A stretch of DNA of 64,000 nucleotides from positions 1-64,000 of the forward strand of contig NZ_JAGGMM010000001.1 in assembly GCF_017875315.1 (NCBI RefSeq). The letters run 5' to 3'. Every line of letters starts with the position of its first letter. The first letter of the stretch is position 1. Source of the DNA: Methanomicrobium sp. W14. Lineage in GTDB: Archaea; Halobacteriota; Methanomicrobia; Methanomicrobiales; Methanomicrobiaceae. The notes beneath the pieces were generated by a model. The model did not search any database. It saw only the letters and a program-made list of their open reading frames with translations, and had not been told where the DNA came from. Shown here piece after piece: positions 43,955 to 56,740 of this stretch. The position numbers and the translations under genes were made by a program.

Positions 43955-44758
43955 ATGTCATGGCTTGACAGGGAAATACTACTGATAGATAAAAGAAAAC
44001 AGCGTAAAAACGGCTGGAAATGGTTTGCGGCAGGGATTATTGTTGCAGTCATTATTTTCGCAGTTGTAACCCTTTATCCATACACCCATGATGAGGGTGT
44101 CAAAGTAATATATATCGAAGGAACTCTTACTACGGGAAATGCATATGACGGTGAGTACGCCGGAAGCGAATATATAGGCGGACTTATCAGGTCTGCAGCA
44201 GACGACCCGTTAACGTCAGGAATAGTGCTTAGAGTGGACAGTCCTGGCGGCTATCCCGCAGCTGCACAGGAGATAATAGAAGATCTCGAGTACGCAAAAA
44301 AGAAAAAGCCGGTTGTTGTTTCAATGGGTGAGATGGCGACTTCAGCCGCTTACTATGTGAGTGCCTATGCGGACAGGATATTTGCAAATCCGGACACTAT
44401 CACGGGGGGAATAGGCACGATATCAACCTTTTATGATAACAGTGAGTCGCTTGAAAAGGAAGGTGTGTCGGTATCAGTTGTAAAGTCCGGGGATATGAAG
44501 GATTTGGGCTCGACCTACCGCAATATGACTGAGGAAGAACACAATTATATGCAGAATCTGGTTGATGACAGCTTTGAGCTTTTCATAAGCGACGTTTTGT
44601 CCCAGAGGCAGAATATCAGCAGGTCGGATGTGGAGGAGGCGCAGATTATACGCGGTGAGAACGCACAAAAGCTTGGCCTTGTTGATGAAATGGGAAACCT
44701 TTACGATGCAATAGATTATGTCAAAAATTATGACATTAAAACAGGCGGAAGCAACTGA
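43955..44758 (+). CDS. sppA: signal peptide peptidase SppA
   Basis: Membrane-anchored serine protease that degrades cleaved signal peptides. One transmembrane helix lies at about residues 23-43 (WFAAGIIVAVIIFAVVTLYP). The protease domain has VDSPGGYP, the nucleophile S130 in EMATSAAYY, and the general-base Lys at residue 182 in KSGDMKDLGS. The 52-residue Ser-Lys spacing equals that of the Thermococcus enzyme. 267 residues, single-domain archaeal form. Confidence 0.94.
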   Translation: MSWLDREILLIDKRKQRKNGWKWFAAGIIVAVIIFAVVTLYPYTHDEGVKVIYIEGTLTTGNAYDGEYAGSEYIGGLIRSAADDPLTSGIVLRVDSPGGYPAAAQEIIEDLEYAKKKKPVVVSMGEMATSAAYYVSAYADRIFANPDTITGGIGTISTFYDNSESLEKEGVSVSVVKSGDMKDLGSTYRNMTEEEHNYMQNLVDDSFELFISDVLSQRQNISRSDVEEAQIIRGENAQKLGLVDEMGNLYDAIDYVKNYDIKTGGSN

Positions 44759-44823
44759 AAATCCTTCTGCTTAAAATCCGTAAGGGTGGCTGAAAAAAAA
44801 ATAATTACTCTTTTTTTGTTTTT

Positions 44824-46098
44824 TTATGCCATATCCTTTGGATCTGCCTTCATAATTTCACGGCAGACCGTTGTTGCGTAATGCCCCGGCGGGAGTGTAA
44901 ATTTCAGGTTAATGGTATCACCGCAGACAGAGCTGTTTAAATCTGTTTTAAGATCAATTGCCCTTGAGGCCCCGGTAAATCTTGCACCCACGAAAGATGA
45001 TATGTTTTCGTAACCTTCCTTTGAGATTCTAAGTTCATCCATTATTGACAATGCGTATCTGTCCATGGCGCCGGTTTCACTGAAGTCTTCAGACCCGGGC
45101 ATGTATATTGCGACTGAGCATTTCCCGCGTCTGGTGTGGATTTTTGCTGTCTTCAGGGTGCGTTCTGTCACGACGTCCTCTCTTCCGTCTGAAAACAGAA
45201 GCCTGTCGCCTGTTTCAGGTTCAAAAATATTCCCGTTCCCTGTTTCAATTCTCATGCTGAGTGTCCTGTTGAACATGTAGGACTGAAAGGCGCTTACAAA
45301 CATCGACAGAAGTTTCGGTGGGATTGTCAGAAGGGCCCCTTTGTAGTCTTTGGGCTTTTCTATCAGGTGATGAAGAATTGCTCTTTCGTAGTGCATATTT
45401 ACAGGCATAAGGTCAAGAGCCTCTCTCGGGTTCCGTGTCTCCTCAAACACCTTACGTGCATTCCGTGTCTCCTCTCTTTCATCCCTGCAGGGATATCCTG
45501 CATATTTCATCACCGCATCTTCAAAGTCGCCTTTTAGCATGGCAATCCCTACAAGGTGCGATACAGGTCTGAGCGTCCCGAACCTCTGTATCCCGTAGTA
45601 GTTGCACAGACCGGTCTTCGCAGCGTCACTGCATTCTTCAAGGACTTCGGGGAGGTTTTCTTTGGTGCAGTCGCAGATGTTGATGTCAAAAGAGTTTCCT
45701 TTCAGGTCTCCCAGGGACATCTGCTGTCTTGCATACCCCAGGGGCTTTAACTCAATGTCTTTCAGGTGAACCCTGTCAAGGTCTTCGGCCTTTATACCGT
45801 ATATTGATATGAGCTGTTTTGTCTCCGCACGTTTGTCCTTAGTCCCCCCCCAGGAGATTCTTTTGTGGCTTATTCCAAGCCTGTTTGCAATCTCTTTTAC
45901 AGCACGCTGAAGCTCCCAGTTCGTCTTGGAAAGTTCACATATAAGGTGCGGCCCTCCGGTAAGTTTTATGTCTGCAAAAATTTCGTTTACTTTGAAATCC
46001 CCGGGAGTTTTTCTTAGAATTCCCCCGCAACCCGGTTTGTCCGTAAGGTAGTATTCTATTCCGAGAAGTCTTTCCGTTTCATATGGGCTTTTAATCAT
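44824..46098 (-). CDS. truD: tRNA pseudouridine(13) synthase TruD
   Basis: Pseudouridylates tRNA position 13. The 424-residue archaeal form shows the catalytic Asp88 in SWGGTKDKRAETKQ, followed by NYYGIQRFG and the insertion domain with FVSAFQSYMFNRTLS. The start overlaps the stop of pth2 by 4 bases, so both form a leftward operon with a translation theme. A 14-residue near-repeat (EETRNARKVFEETRNPREA) appears in the insertion domain. Confidence 0.94.
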   Translation of the reverse strand: MIKSPYETERLLGIEYYLTDKPGCGGILRKTPGDFKVNEIFADIKLTGGPHLICELSKTNWELQRAVKEIANRLGISHKRISWGGTKDKRAETKQLISIYGIKAEDLDRVHLKDIELKPLGYARQQMSLGDLKGNSFDINICDCTKENLPEVLEECSDAAKTGLCNYYGIQRFGTLRPVSHLVGIAMLKGDFEDAVMKYAGYPCRDEREETRNARKVFEETRNPREALDLMPVNMHYERAILHHLIEKPKDYKGALLTIPPKLLSMFVSAFQSYMFNRTLSMRIETGNGNIFEPETGDRLLFSDGREDVVTERTLKTAKIHTRRGKCSVAIYMPGSEDFSETGAMDRYALSIMDELRISKEGYENISSFVGARFTGASRAIDLKTDLNSSVCGDTINLKFTLPPGHYATTVCREIMKADPKDMA

Positions 46099-46457
46099 AG
46101 TAACGCGAGTGTACCTGTAATTTTATCAAGGTCTTCTGATTTAGCAGGACCCAGTCCAAGCGCCGTAACCGTTCCGGGTTCGACTTCAGTCATACCTGCG
46201 TCGGTTATAAGGGCGGTCGAAATGCCGGCGGTCTCGGCAAGAGTTTTCAGTTCATAGAGTTGTTTTAGTGAGTCGGCCTTTAAGGCGACTTTTTTCATAC
46301 CCTCATCGAACCATTTTTTCTTAGTTGCCTTGTCCGCATGTTCATACGCTGCAACTGCCGCATGTGCCAGCTGGGCGCATTTTTTTCCGCAGGACATTTT
46401 GATGTCGTTTCTGATTATAAGACACTGCTTGAATTTAAAATCCGGCGTTTCTTTCAT
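46095..46457 (-). CDS. pth2: peptidyl-tRNA hydrolase, Pth2 family
   Basis: Releases tRNA from prematurely dropped peptidyl-tRNA. 120 residues with FKQCLIIRNDIKMSCGKKCAQLAHA (Pth2 signature with the Lys/Asp catalytic region), ALKADSLKQLYEL, ALITDAGMTEVEPGTVTALGLGP. It heads the operon with truD and is divergent from the reductase at 46551. Confidence 0.95.
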   Translation of the reverse strand: MKETPDFKFKQCLIIRNDIKMSCGKKCAQLAHAAVAAYEHADKATKKKWFDEGMKKVALKADSLKQLYELKTLAETAGISTALITDAGMTEVEPGTVTALGLGPAKSEDLDKITGTLALL

Positions 46458-46550
46458 CGTATGGATACCTGTTTGTTTTTAAACCGGAAAAACTGTTTCC
46501 ACTGAACTGATGGGTTTATACTTTTTAGTGATAAATTCTGAAGAAGAACA

Positions 46551-47723
46551 ATGTACGATGTCGTTGTTGCTGGTGGAGGTCCTGTTGGCAGTTCAGCCGC
46601 ACGTTTCTGCTCGGAAAAAGGACTTAAGACACTTTTGATAGAGGAACATGCAGGTTTCGGGAGACCTGTACAGTGTGCAGGGCTTTTGAGCAGAAAGGCA
46701 TTCTTAGAATGCGGTGTTTCGGAAAGGTCTGTTTTAAACGAAGTTTCAGGCGCACGAATCGTATCAGGACTTAAAACTGATCTTTTTTTCGATGCGAAAA
46801 AGACAATGGCATATGTCGTTGACCGCAGCGCCCTTGACCTTGAAATGGCCCAGAACGCCGCGAAGGCAGGTGCCGATGTTCTGCTTAAGACGTCTGTTAC
46901 GGGGTTTCGGGACGGATTTGTTCTGACAACCGGTATTAACGGGAAAAAGTCCGTCAGGTGCAGGATGGTGATTGCAGCTGACGGGCCGAGGTCGGTTTTC
47001 ACGAGGTTTCTCGGTATGAAAAGGGCGCCTGTTTTTTTATCCGGTATTCAGGCGGAAATATTTGCTGACAAACCCCCGAATATTGTTGAACTGCACCCTT
47101 ATGCATCTCCGGATTTTTTTGGGTGGGTAATTCCCTCAAATGACAAAGCCGCAAGAATTGGCCTGTGCGGAGAAAGAGACGTTTACAAAAGATTTCTGAG
47201 GTTTTTCGGCCGGTTTGAAGGCTCTAATATACATCTTGTAACAGGAACGATTCCCATAGGGGTTATGCCGAAAACATACGGGAACAGGGTTTTATTCTGC
47301 GGTGACGCCGGAGGTTTTGCAAAACCGACGTCAGGCGGAGGCGTTTATACCGGCATACGGACAGCAGTGCATGCTTCGGATACGGCACTGAAATGCTGTG
47401 AAAGAGACAATTTTTCGGATTCCTCTCTTTCCGGCTATGAAAGGAGCTGGAAAAAGGATATAGGTCGTGAACTTGCCTTTGGCATGACCCTTTTTAAAAT
47501 GAGGAAAAAAATTTCTGACAAGACTGTGGAAAACCTGTGCAGTTGCATGAATAATCCTGAAATAATCGATGAGATTGTTAAATACGGCGATATGGACAGG
47601 CCACGTGAGGTTATAAAGAGAATGGTGCTCAAACCTTCCGTCATGAAGGCCTTTGGCGGTGTCGCAAAAGCGGAACTATGTGACCTTCTGATCGGATCGA
47701 CAGTCTTAAAAAAAAGAATGTAA
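46551..47723 (+). CDS. second geranylgeranyl reductase family FAD oxidoreductase
   Basis: 390-residue FAD protein related to, but clearly diverged from, the reductase at 33542. MYDVVVAGGGPVGSSAARF is the N-terminal FAD site, GRPVQCAGLLSRKAF corresponds to the PVRCAEGI segment, MVIAADGPRS and LFCGDAGGFAKPTSGGGVYTG form the second FAD motif. No ferredoxin is adjacent. It may act on another isoprenoid (glycosyl-carrier lipid or quinone-like chain) or a specific lipid position; the substrate is not deducible. A 106-residue gene follows after 3 bases. Confidence 0.88.
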   Translation: MYDVVVAGGGPVGSSAARFCSEKGLKTLLIEEHAGFGRPVQCAGLLSRKAFLECGVSERSVLNEVSGARIVSGLKTDLFFDAKKTMAYVVDRSALDLEMAQNAAKAGADVLLKTSVTGFRDGFVLTTGINGKKSVRCRMVIAADGPRSVFTRFLGMKRAPVFLSGIQAEIFADKPPNIVELHPYASPDFFGWVIPSNDKAARIGLCGERDVYKRFLRFFGRFEGSNIHLVTGTIPIGVMPKTYGNRVLFCGDAGGFAKPTSGGGVYTGIRTAVHASDTALKCCERDNFSDSSLSGYERSWKKDIGRELAFGMTLFKMRKKISDKTVENLCSCMNNPEIIDEIVKYGDMDRPREVIKRMVLKPSVMKAFGGVAKAELCDLLIGSTVLKKRM

Positions 47724-47726
47724 TAC

Positions 47727-48047
47727 ATGAAAACTGATATGGTTAGTCAGTTTGGAAGGGGATTTATAACCAATATTATGTTAATATCAAAGCATGTCGG
47801 TCTGCCGCCTGAAAGGGCATGGGTGGGACTTGCCGACCACATGACCGAGGCTGTTCTTCCCGACGCCTTTAAGGGGACAGAGGTTGACGAGCTGTTTTCG
47901 CAGCTCAGGCAAAAGATAGTGTGGCACCAGAGCGGTCTTATGGACGCAGATGACCTGGAAGGGGTAAACAGGACTTTAAAAAGACTTGTCGTTGCAATAG
48001 ACCGTGAACTAGGGGTCTCCGACCCGTCTGTTGGTAAATACGACTAA
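47727..48047 (+). CDS. conserved-looking small protein of unknown function
   Basis: 106 residues, predicted soluble and mostly helical (GRGFITNIMLISKHVGLPPERAW; VDELFSQLRQKIVWHQSGL; LEGVNRTLKRLVVAIDRELG). I do not recognise a family. Its close spacing (3 bases) after the FAD reductase suggests an operon. Codon usage looks like its neighbours and no cysteine is present. A 234-base gap then precedes gyrB. Confidence 0.7.
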   Translation: MKTDMVSQFGRGFITNIMLISKHVGLPPERAWVGLADHMTEAVLPDAFKGTEVDELFSQLRQKIVWHQSGLMDADDLEGVNRTLKRLVVAIDRELGVSDPSVGKYD

Positions 48048-48109
48048 GGTTTTTTCTGCCGGGGACTGTTTTTATGCAGGCCTGACAATAATAATACTAT
48101 TTACCGTTT

Positions 48110-48137
48110 AATCCTGTATACATGGAAAATCAGGATT
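48110..48137. repeat. 7-bp inverted repeat upstream of gyrB
   Basis: AATCCTG and CAGGATT are perfectly complementary with a 14-base spacer, about 145 bases before the gyrB start. It could be an operator (gyrase genes are often supercoiling-controlled) or a weak hairpin; function unproven. Confidence 0.4.
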
Positions 48138-48220
48138 GATTTAAGTGGTAGTAGACCCAATAATATATGTGTATTTTAGTCCTGAATATGTACTGTTTTT
48201 CAAAGAACAAAAATTCCTGA

Positions 48221-52682
<4,462 letters not shown>

Positions 52683-52753
52683 TCCTTTTTTATCAATATT
52701 TTAAAATTTTTGCATTTCGTTAAAAGGGAGTATTATTATATTAAACACTCCTA

Positions 52754-53419
52754 ATGGAAATCATGGATAAATGGAAGATCTTCGCAGTGATTATTGTAAT
52801 TGCGGTAATTGCATGCGGCGGGTATGCAGTCCTGAAATATTACCCGAATCTTTTGTGCCTTAAAAGCCCTGTCAGCCAGGGTGCCGGAGGAAATACTTAC
52901 ATTACGTACCAGGTTTCGGCAACCGAAACGCCGGCGGTGCCAGGTGAAGGCACCGGTTCAGAAAACGGAGAATCCGGTGGTGTTACGTATATTCATAACG
53001 GTGAAATCTACTCCTCACCTTCCGCCATAAAAAGCATGGACCTTTATGCCGAACCGGTAGACTGGGATTCCGATCCGGGTAACGATGGTATTGTAATACA
53101 TTTTAATTTCTATGACGAATACGGAAGGAAAGTTGTCTTTTATGATTCCAGTATTTCCTGTACTGTTATTCTTCTTTCACCGCAGACTGACACTCTCATG
53201 CGTACGGTAAGCCCGAGGAAAGTTTTGTATATGGGCTATACAACGATTACAAGCTCTGATCAGGGTGAAGGGGGTCCTCTTGCAGGAATACGCGTTGCAT
53301 ACAGTGATATCAGTTACGGTGAATACACAAGAGGAATCGGCCAGATAAAGGTCTCGGCTTCACTTCCGACGGGTGGAATTGTTACTGGTCTTGAGACTTA
53401 CCTGTATACGAAGAATTAA
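52754..53419 (+). CDS. membrane-anchored extracellular protein, unknown
   Basis: 221 residues with one N-terminal transmembrane helix (about residues 9-28: FAVIIVIAVIACGGYAVL), then a Gly/Thr-rich linker (TPAVPGEGTGSENGESGG) and a beta-rich extracellular domain (about 95-220: DLYAEPVDWDSDPGNDGIVI, HFNFYDEYGRKVVFYDSS). No family recognised; the domain has the look of an immunoglobulin-like beta sandwich. ATG 52763 is an alternative start. A low-complexity AT-rich gap follows. Confidence 0.72.
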   Translation: MEIMDKWKIFAVIIVIAVIACGGYAVLKYYPNLLCLKSPVSQGAGGNTYITYQVSATETPAVPGEGTGSENGESGGVTYIHNGEIYSSPSAIKSMDLYAEPVDWDSDPGNDGIVIHFNFYDEYGRKVVFYDSSISCTVILLSPQTDTLMRTVSPRKVLYMGYTTITSSDQGEGGPLAGIRVAYSDISYGEYTRGIGQIKVSASLPTGGIVTGLETYLYTKN

Positions 53420-53582
53420 ATTAATTCTTATTTATTTTTCGGTATCATTCTAAAGGAACTGTGAAACTGAAATTTTAAAAAATGAACTGAGTTAAATTTT
53501 TTTATTAAAATAATTTTTTTAGCAGAATTAACTGTATTTTTACTTATTTCGAAAATCCAAAACCTTTAAATGATTAGCCTCT

Positions 53583-53846
53583 TTAGTCAAGGGGCAGTGT
53601 CTCAAGCTTTGATGCGAGCTGCCATATGCGTGTTCTTGCGTGAACAGGCATGTTCGGGTCGTTTGAAATTTCATCTATAAGCGATATGGCTGTTGCTGCA
53701 CGAAGACCCAGCTCCTGTGAATCGTTCATGAGCACTTTTTTTGTTTCTTCCGCAACTCTTCTTATATTTTTAGGTATTGTCGTGTCATCCATGATTCCTG
53801 AAAGCATCTGGATGCAGTAATTTATAGTCTTCTGGGTATCTTCCAC
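53583..53846 (-). CDS. UPF0147 family protein
   Basis: 87-residue all-helical archaeal protein ([59 protein letters not shown]). The family is widespread in euryarchaea but uncharacterised. Convergent with the membrane protein at 52754 and divergent from the zinc-ribbon gene at 53919, whose ATG is 73 bases away. Confidence 0.9.
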   Translation of the reverse strand: MEDTQKTINYCIQMLSGIMDDTTIPKNIRRVAEETKKVLMNDSQELGLRAATAISLIDEISNDPNMPVHARTRIWQLASKLETLPLD

Positions 53847-53918
53847 TTAAAATCACCATCCTATTATTAATTTAGGTGCCGGCATATATAAGATGAACGA
53901 GAAAAGTTTAGTGGTATC

Positions 53919-54311
53919 ATGAGGAATCCTGAAGATATTATGGCCGATTCTCTGCTTAAAGGCGGAAAAATGCTTGATAAAACCTGCCCTGAATGTGGTT
54001 CTCCCCTGTTTACGGTGAAGGGAGATACCTTCTGTGTAGTTTGCAGGGAAAACAGGACGGAGAATAAGCCCGCGCCAAAAAAAAGCGGAACGGATGGTGC
54101 TGAAAAAAAATACGAAGCGCACACTGAAGAAAAAAGGCAGGCAAAAGAGCCTTTGTGTGTGTCCGATTCAAAACTGTATGATGAGGTGAAAAGCGCAGTC
54201 ATATCACTTTGCAGGCGTGCAGAATCCGAAAGCAGGCCCAAAGACTGCCTCTGCCTTATGAAATCGGTAAACGAGGGGATAGATGCACTGCTGAAACTGG
54301 AAAAAATGTGA
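53919..54311 (+). CDS. Sjogren's syndrome/scleroderma autoantigen 1 (p27) family zinc ribbon
   Basis: 130 residues. NPEDIMADSLLKGGKMLDKTCPECGSPLF, then CVVC, is the family N-terminus with a C4 zinc ribbon. A long charged and Lys/Glu/Ala-rich linker follows and the C-terminus is helical (LYDEVKSAVISLCRRAES, CLCLMKSVNEGIDALLKL). Found in archaea and eukaryotes; function unknown in archaea. Confidence 0.88.
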   Translation: MRNPEDIMADSLLKGGKMLDKTCPECGSPLFTVKGDTFCVVCRENRTENKPAPKKSGTDGAEKKYEAHTEEKRQAKEPLCVSDSKLYDEVKSAVISLCRRAESESRPKDCLCLMKSVNEGIDALLKLEKM

Positions 54312-54455
54312 TGAAAGGACTTTCCTGAAGTTTAATGCAAAGAATGCGTTTTTTGGGTTTGGACTGAAGAATCTTTGGGAAAATCCGGAATAAATAATAT
54401 TTTCAATATGTTTTAGATTTTTTAACTGCAGTTATTGCAGGCACCTAAATACTAA

Positions 54456-56735
54456 TTAGTATATCTGTCTGGATATTTCATAAATTTTACTGGCCGTTTT
54501 TTCACCTATTCCGTCGACTGCCTTTAATTCCTCCTCTGATGCTTTGATTATATTTTCAAGTGTTCCAAAGTTTTCAAGGAGTATCCTTGCGTTTTTAAGT
54601 CCGGTTCCGGGAAAAGACGAGAGAATGTACTCAAGGGCTTCACGTTTTGTTTTGTATGACTTGTGAAAGTGCGGAGATTTGGCGCCATCACTGCTTCCCT
54701 CCTCCCTGTTTGCAATCACAAAAAGCATATCCGCGGTCTCTTCGGGAGTTTTCGTGTAAAAAATACTTACCCCCATTCCTATTGCTATTGCAGAGAGAGC
54801 TCCCCTTACAGCGTTCGGGTTTACATCACGCTGGGAGTAGAGGTCGTCTCCTTCAATTATCAGGACAGGTTTTAGCACCGAGTCAGCCATCCTTTTTATC
54901 TGGCCTATAAGGTCACGCTCAACGAGAGTGTCCATGAAGTCCCGTGTAGTTTTTCTTTCGACGACTATCCTGTCACCGATTGCATAATCGCCGTTTTCAA
55001 GCCTTTCCAGTGATATTGCGGCGCCTGAGTTGTGAAGGCATTCGACGACCCTTGAAGAGCTTTCCCTGTCGTCTGCTATGATATAAGGCCCGCTTTGCGG
55101 GAAAGCCGGTGCATCGAATTTTTCCGACAACGTAGCCTGGCCCTGCGGGTTTTGCCGGATTTCGTTTAATGTTGTTATGTTGTTTTCCAGGGCGTTTTTG
55201 GTGAGGCCGGAGAGGTTTAGGATTCCTTTCTTCATTGACCTTTCCCGTCCCCTGCTGACGTAGGTGAACGTCTCGTCCAGTGTGCCTTTCGTTACAAGGA
55301 CGATTATGCTGCCGCTTCCATGCCTTCCTGTACGGCCTTTTCTCTGGATGCTCCTGATTTCGGAGGGGACGGACTCATAAAATATAACGAGGTCGGTTGA
55401 GGGGACATCTAAGCCTTCCTCTCCTACTGATGTTGCTACAAGGACCCTGAAGGCTCCTTCACGAAATTCCGACAGTGTTTCGATCTGCTTTTTCTGGGAA
55501 AGCCCTTTTGCCCTGTCCTTTGAAGCCTGCCCTATAAAATGTCTTGCCTCGATTCCTTTATCCGATATATATTTGCAGAGGAGTTCTACTGTGTCGCGGT
55601 AGTTTGCAAATATTATTATTCTGCTTTCGGGAGATTCGGTCAGCTGGTTTTTTACTATCTGGTATGACGTCTCAAACTTCGGGAGCAGTTCACCCTCCCA
55701 TTTGTCCGATTCGCTGACAAGATTTACAAACAGAGAGTCGTGCGCCAGTCTTTTGCTTGCCTTTGTCCCGGATGAGTTCATACCCTCGGCCGTGAGTTTG
55801 TTGAGGTAAACTTTAAGGATTTCGCTTCCCTGCGACTCTGCAAGTGTAATTGCATGCCGGATTTTCATAATCTCGGCGTGTATGGATGCGGCAGTGTAGG
55901 CGTCCCTGTTTCCTGCCTGAATATTTCTCTGAATCTGTGCATTTATCCCGTTTAATGCCGTCATTGAAAGTTTATCCGGTGACGGAACGATATAACCGGC
56001 TGAACCGAGGACCGAGAGGCGCTGTTCAAGGAGTTTTTTAAGAGTAATCCTTGCAAACTCAAGTTCTGGCGGAAGCTCTATGCCAACGTATTTAATCTCA
56101 CGTTCGTGAATATACGGCCTTACGTCAGAATCAGTTTCTGTCCTTGTCTCGACTGTCCGGATGAAGAGGTTATTGCAGACTTCCATCAGTTTTTCTTCTT
56201 TGCTGCCTGGGGATGCAGTCATGCCAAGGATCAGCGGGTTTTGTGCGGTCTTCATGTATTCAGCTGCTATGAAAACGTATGCATAATTTCCGACAGCCCT
56301 GTGGCATTCGTCGAATATCACAAGAGAGACGTCCTTTAAGGAATAACGCCCGGCAATTATGTCATTTTTTATGACCTGCGGCGTTGCGAGTATTATATCT
56401 GCCGCCCCCCACATTTCAAGCCGTTTTTCAGAGTCGGTTTCGCCGGTAAACATAGCAAAACCGTCCTGGGCGCTGTTTTCAGGAAGGATTATCTTTTCGC
56501 TGAAAAGTTTTTTGTGCTGGTCAACAAGCGGCTTTGTGGGGGCAAGGACAAGGACCCTGCCTTTGCATGACTTCAGCCGCATTGCAGAACAGAGAAGAGC
56601 AATTGCAGTTTTTCCAAGACCTGTCGGCAGGACGACAAGTGTGTTTGACTCAACCGCATGAATAGCTATTGACAGCTGGTACTGTCTCTCTTCAAGACTT
56701 TGAGGTTTTATAAGGGGATGGGTGATGTATTTCAT
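54456..56735 (-). CDS. hef: Hef helicase-nuclease (FANCM/XPF-like)
   Basis: Fork-repair enzyme acting on stalled or branched DNA. 759 residues: superfamily 2 helicase with Walker A PTGLGKTAIALL at 37-48, FDECHRAVG (DECH box) near 141, and QRKGRTGRHGSG (motif VI). The XPF-type nuclease has IADDRESSSRVVE near residue 553 and VERKTTRDFMDTL near 591. Tandem helix-hairpin-helix elements lie at the end (SSFPGTGLKNARILLENFG, VDGIGEKTASKI). All catalytic motifs are intact. The start is 5 bases after the glyS stop, so the two are in one leftward operon. Confidence 0.95.
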   Translation of the reverse strand: MKYITHPLIKPQSLEERQYQLSIAIHAVESNTLVVLPTGLGKTAIALLCSAMRLKSCKGRVLVLAPTKPLVDQHKKLFSEKIILPENSAQDGFAMFTGETDSEKRLEMWGAADIILATPQVIKNDIIAGRYSLKDVSLVIFDECHRAVGNYAYVFIAAEYMKTAQNPLILGMTASPGSKEEKLMEVCNNLFIRTVETRTETDSDVRPYIHEREIKYVGIELPPELEFARITLKKLLEQRLSVLGSAGYIVPSPDKLSMTALNGINAQIQRNIQAGNRDAYTAASIHAEIMKIRHAITLAESQGSEILKVYLNKLTAEGMNSSGTKASKRLAHDSLFVNLVSESDKWEGELLPKFETSYQIVKNQLTESPESRIIIFANYRDTVELLCKYISDKGIEARHFIGQASKDRAKGLSQKKQIETLSEFREGAFRVLVATSVGEEGLDVPSTDLVIFYESVPSEIRSIQRKGRTGRHGSGSIIVLVTKGTLDETFTYVSRGRERSMKKGILNLSGLTKNALENNITTLNEIRQNPQGQATLSEKFDAPAFPQSGPYIIADDRESSSRVVECLHNSGAAISLERLENGDYAIGDRIVVERKTTRDFMDTLVERDLIGQIKRMADSVLKPVLIIEGDDLYSQRDVNPNAVRGALSAIAIGMGVSIFYTKTPEETADMLFVIANREEGSSDGAKSPHFHKSYKTKREALEYILSSFPGTGLKNARILLENFGTLENIIKASEEELKAVDGIGEKTASKIYEISRQIY

Positions 56736-56740
56736 CTGTT

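Noticed and set aside
46454-47002. 182-residue frame antisense to the second reductase and the pth2 promoter
   Set aside because: Shadow of a conserved gene with no recognisable domain.
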